Source of the DNA: Pseudomonas putida W15Oct28
GTDB lineage: Bacteria; Pseudomonadota; Gammaproteobacteria; Pseudomonadales; Pseudomonadaceae
Reading direction: 5' to 3'
Assembly (NCBI RefSeq): GCF_000708715.2
Contig: NZ_JENB01000011.1
Coordinates: forward strand, 1 to 64,000
Length of the DNA: 64,000 nt
Part shown: piece by piece, positions 63,828 through 64,000 of the stretch
How the letters are laid out: every line of letters begins with the position of its first letter
Position numbering within the stretch: position 1 is the first letter of the stretch
Notes under the pieces: model-generated
What the model saw: the letters and a program-made list of their open reading frames with translations, nothing else
What the model was told of the DNA's origin: nothing
Database searches by the model: none
Program-made: the position numbers and the translations under genes

Positions 63828-64000
63828 ATGAGCCAAGCCCCCCTCGTCCTGGTGGACGGTTCCTCCTACCTGTACCGCGCCTTTCACGCATTGCCGCCGC
63901 TGACCACGTCCAAGGGCATGCCGACCGGTGCGGTGAAGGGTGTGTTGAACATGCTCAAGAGCCTGCGCAAACAGTACCCCGACAGCCTGTTCGCGGTGGT
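63828..64000 (+). CDS. polA: DNA polymerase I, N-terminal fragment (runs off the window)
   Basis: The first 57 codons are in the window. They read [20 protein letters not shown] and continue to [33 protein letters not shown] is the start of the 5'-3' exonuclease domain with its conserved metal-binding Asp. AAAGG lies about 12 bases upstream of the ATG. The polymerase, proofreading region and stop are beyond position 64000. Confidence 0.96.
   Translation, partial: MSQAPLVLVDGSSYLYRAFHALPPLTTSKGMPTGAVKGVLNMLKSLRKQYPDSLFAV

Overview
The window is a chromosomal segment of a Pseudomonas putida-group bacterium. Support comes from high G+C, the gene order (glyQS-tag-lpxL, trkA-rsmB-fmt-def, dprA-tsaC, qor-hemF-aroE, trpI/trpBA, coxBA-ctaG-coxC, metNIQ, zur-znuCB/znuA, polA), which is the order known on one side of oriC in pseudomonads, and many P. 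putida-type REP palindromes. It is mostly core genome. No rRNA, tRNA, CRISPR array or prophage was seen.

Layout. 1-134: the end of an IS3-family element inserted in a REP sequence. 0.3-3.7 kb: GMC oxidoreductase and MFS symporter. 3.8-9.7 kb: acyltransferase, heptose bisphosphate phosphatase, glycyl-tRNA synthetase, 3-methyladenine glycosylase and a lipid A acyltransferase. 9.9-16.4 kb: TPR protein, K+ uptake (trkA), rRNA methylation, initiator-tRNA formylation and deformylation, DprA and TsaC. 16.4-18.0 kb is accessory: a C4-antisense-like structured RNA before a DUF3077-type gene, then a YefM/YoeB toxin-antitoxin pair with its operator. 18.1-21.0 kb: qor, hemF, aroE. 21.1-26.3 kb: choline-O-sulfate use (SulP permease, choline-binding protein, BetC, LysR regulator). 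26.5-36.6 kb: an NAD(P)-binding protein, a DOPA-dioxygenase-like protein, trpBA/trpI and small envelope or stress proteins (ElaB/YqjD-like, dodecin, DUF1161 twins, OsmC, lipoproteins). 36.7-44.4 kb: gamma-carbonic anhydrase, oligopeptidase A, an SOS-controlled radical SAM protein, and beta-carbonic anhydrase with a second SulP. 44.8-53.4 kb: a cytochrome c oxidase with a cytochrome c domain on subunit II, plus its assembly set (Cox11, SURF1, heme A synthase, heme O synthase, Sco). 53.5-63.4 kb: methionine ABC importer, large catalase, zinc importer with Zur, thrB. The window ends inside polA.

Shared features. REP pairs sit mainly where genes converge. Several operons use ATGA stop/start overlaps (glyQ-glyS, fmt-rsmB, trpB-trpA, ctaB-sco, zur-znuC). 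The left 28 kb holds about 17 exact DnaA-box 9-mers against one in the right 36 kb, with seven in 3.1 kb across the choline-sulfate locus. Most worth a second look: the C4-like RNA over DUF3077, the LexA box on the radical SAM gene, and the DnaA-box cluster.

All calls come from reading sequence and motifs. No database search was run.
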